Under the pieces are notes generated by a model. It saw only the letters and a program-made list of their open reading frames with translations, was not told where the DNA came from and searched no databases. From positions 1 to 5,516 of the forward strand of contig CAKWRB010000090.1 of assembly GCA_934845495.1 (NCBI GenBank): DNA of 5,516 nt, written 5' to 3'. Made by a program: the position numbers and the translations under genes. Origin of the DNA: an uncultured bacterium. GTDB lineage: Bacteria; Bacillota; Clostridia; Oscillospirales; Ruminococcaceae. Within the stretch, counting starts at the first letter, position 1. Each line of letters begins with the position of its first letter. This document shows positions 4,911 to 5,516 of the stretch, in pieces.

Positions 4911-4949
4911 AAAAAAGCCCCCTGGCGGCGAAATGCACCACCAGAGGGC
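4911..4949 (-). terminator. Intrinsic terminator of the aminotransferase gene
   Basis: On the minus strand GCCCTCTGGTGG (4949-4938) pairs with CCGCCAGGGGGC (4928-4917) over 12 bp, including two G-U pairs. The loop is 9 nt and TTTTTT follows (4916-4911). It begins 28 bases after the aminotransferase stop codon and separates that gene from the corA regulatory region. Confidence 0.92.
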
Positions 4950-4977
4950 CTGGATAAAATCTTGGGGTTTAGAAAGG

Positions 4978-5516
4978 TCAGCAGCCCAGCAGTTTTTCCA
5001 CTGCTGCCAGGCGGGTGCAGAGACAGAATACCTGCATGGCCTCCTCCAGCTCACCGATGGGCGGATAGCTGGGGGCAATGCGGATGGCGCTGTCCTGGGG
5101 GTCCTGCTTATAGGGATGGGTGGCACCGGCATCGGTGAGGCGCACCCCGGCCTCGGCACAGAGCTGTACCACCTTTTTGGCGCAGCCCTCCGGAACCTGG
5201 CAGGTGATGAAGTAGCCGCCCCGGGGAGTGGTCCACTGGGCAACCCCCGGCTCCCGGAGCTGCTCATCGAACATCCGCAGCACCAGCTCAAACTTGGGGC
5301 GGAGCAAGGCTGCATGCTTTGCCATATGATCCTTGACATGGTCAAGATCCTGCAGGAACAGCACATGGCGCAGCATATTGAGCTTGTCGGCGCCGATGGT
5401 CTGATGGGTCATGTGGGAGGCGATGTAGTCCAGGTTGGCGCTGGAAGCTGCCAGTGCGGCAATGCCGGCACCGGGATAGGTGACCTTGGAGGTGGAGGCA
5501 AAGGCGATGACCCGGT
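4978..5516 (-). CDS. Aspartate aminotransferase, class Ic (Asp_aminotransf/MocR-like fold); 5' end outside window
   Basis: The frame is open to the right edge and ends at TGA (4980-4978), giving the C-terminal 178 residues. This is a PLP-dependent fold-type I aminotransferase. FASTSKVTYPGAG near the left end of the fragment holds the probable PLP-binding lysine (codon 5487-5485). Later motifs are MTHQTIGADKLNMLRH, KHAALLRPKFELVL, WTTPRGGYF, and DSAIRIAPSYPP with the substrate-carboxylate-binding arginine of RIAP. These fit the PF12897-type family that includes the aspartate aminotransferase of Corynebacterium, which moves the amino group between aspartate and 2-oxoglutarate in the cytoplasm. 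Aspartate is the likely substrate, but related members differ, so specificity is inferred. The gene ends in its own terminator and is probably not cotranscribed with corA. Confidence 0.92.
   Translation of the reverse strand, partial: RVIAFASTSKVTYPGAGIAALAASSANLDYIASHMTHQTIGADKLNMLRHVLFLQDLDHVKDHMAKHAALLRPKFELVLRMFDEQLREPGVAQWTTPRGGYFITCQVPEGCAKKVVQLCAEAGVRLTDAGATHPYKQDPQDSAIRIAPSYPPIGELEEAMQVFCLCTRLAAVEKLLGC

Overview
The window looks like an ordinary chromosomal segment of a moderately GC-rich, low-passage Firmicutes genome. The strong GGAGG-type ribosome binding sites, consensus sigma-A promoter, U-tract terminators and protein sequences fit a gut Clostridia member of the Oscillospiraceae/Ruminococcaceae (Faecalibacterium or Gemmiger type). 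That assignment is inference from style and homology, not a marker-gene call. No transposase, integrase, CRISPR array, tRNA or rRNA was seen.

Left part, plus strand: the window opens in the last 119 codons of guaA (GMP synthase), closed by a strong intrinsic terminator. A gap of about 300 bases follows, with several small stem-loops and no convincing gene. Next comes a perfect TTGACA-N17-TATAAT promoter and a four-gene rightward cluster: a TetR-family repressor, a 139-residue membrane protein with an apparent internal duplication, a 221-residue protein with about seven membrane segments, and a 137-residue DUF2871-type membrane protein. The same imperfect palindrome, TGAAC-N3-GTTCAG, lies at the tetR transcription start and again just before the first membrane gene. 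This suggests that the repressor controls itself and the three membrane genes. A terminator follows tetR, and a bidirectional terminator ends the cluster.

Right part, minus strand (read right to left): the 3' portion of a class Ic aspartate aminotransferase with its terminator, a 362-base regulatory gap, a CorA-family divalent cation transporter, a terminator, and a short AlkA-type DNA glycosylase that converges on the membrane cluster. The gap before corA holds A-tracts phased at 10 bp, an extended -10 promoter, and a leader of about 135 nt. The leader encodes a 25-codon ORF with a near-ideal Shine-Dalgarno sequence; its stop codon lies at the corA ribosome binding site, inside a hairpin that would mask that site.

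The two most interesting items are the TetR-controlled trio of uncharacterised membrane proteins with its matched operators, and the corA leader ORF, which recalls in layout the leader ORF upstream of Salmonella corA. Both rest on reading the sequence alone; no homology search or folding calculation was run.
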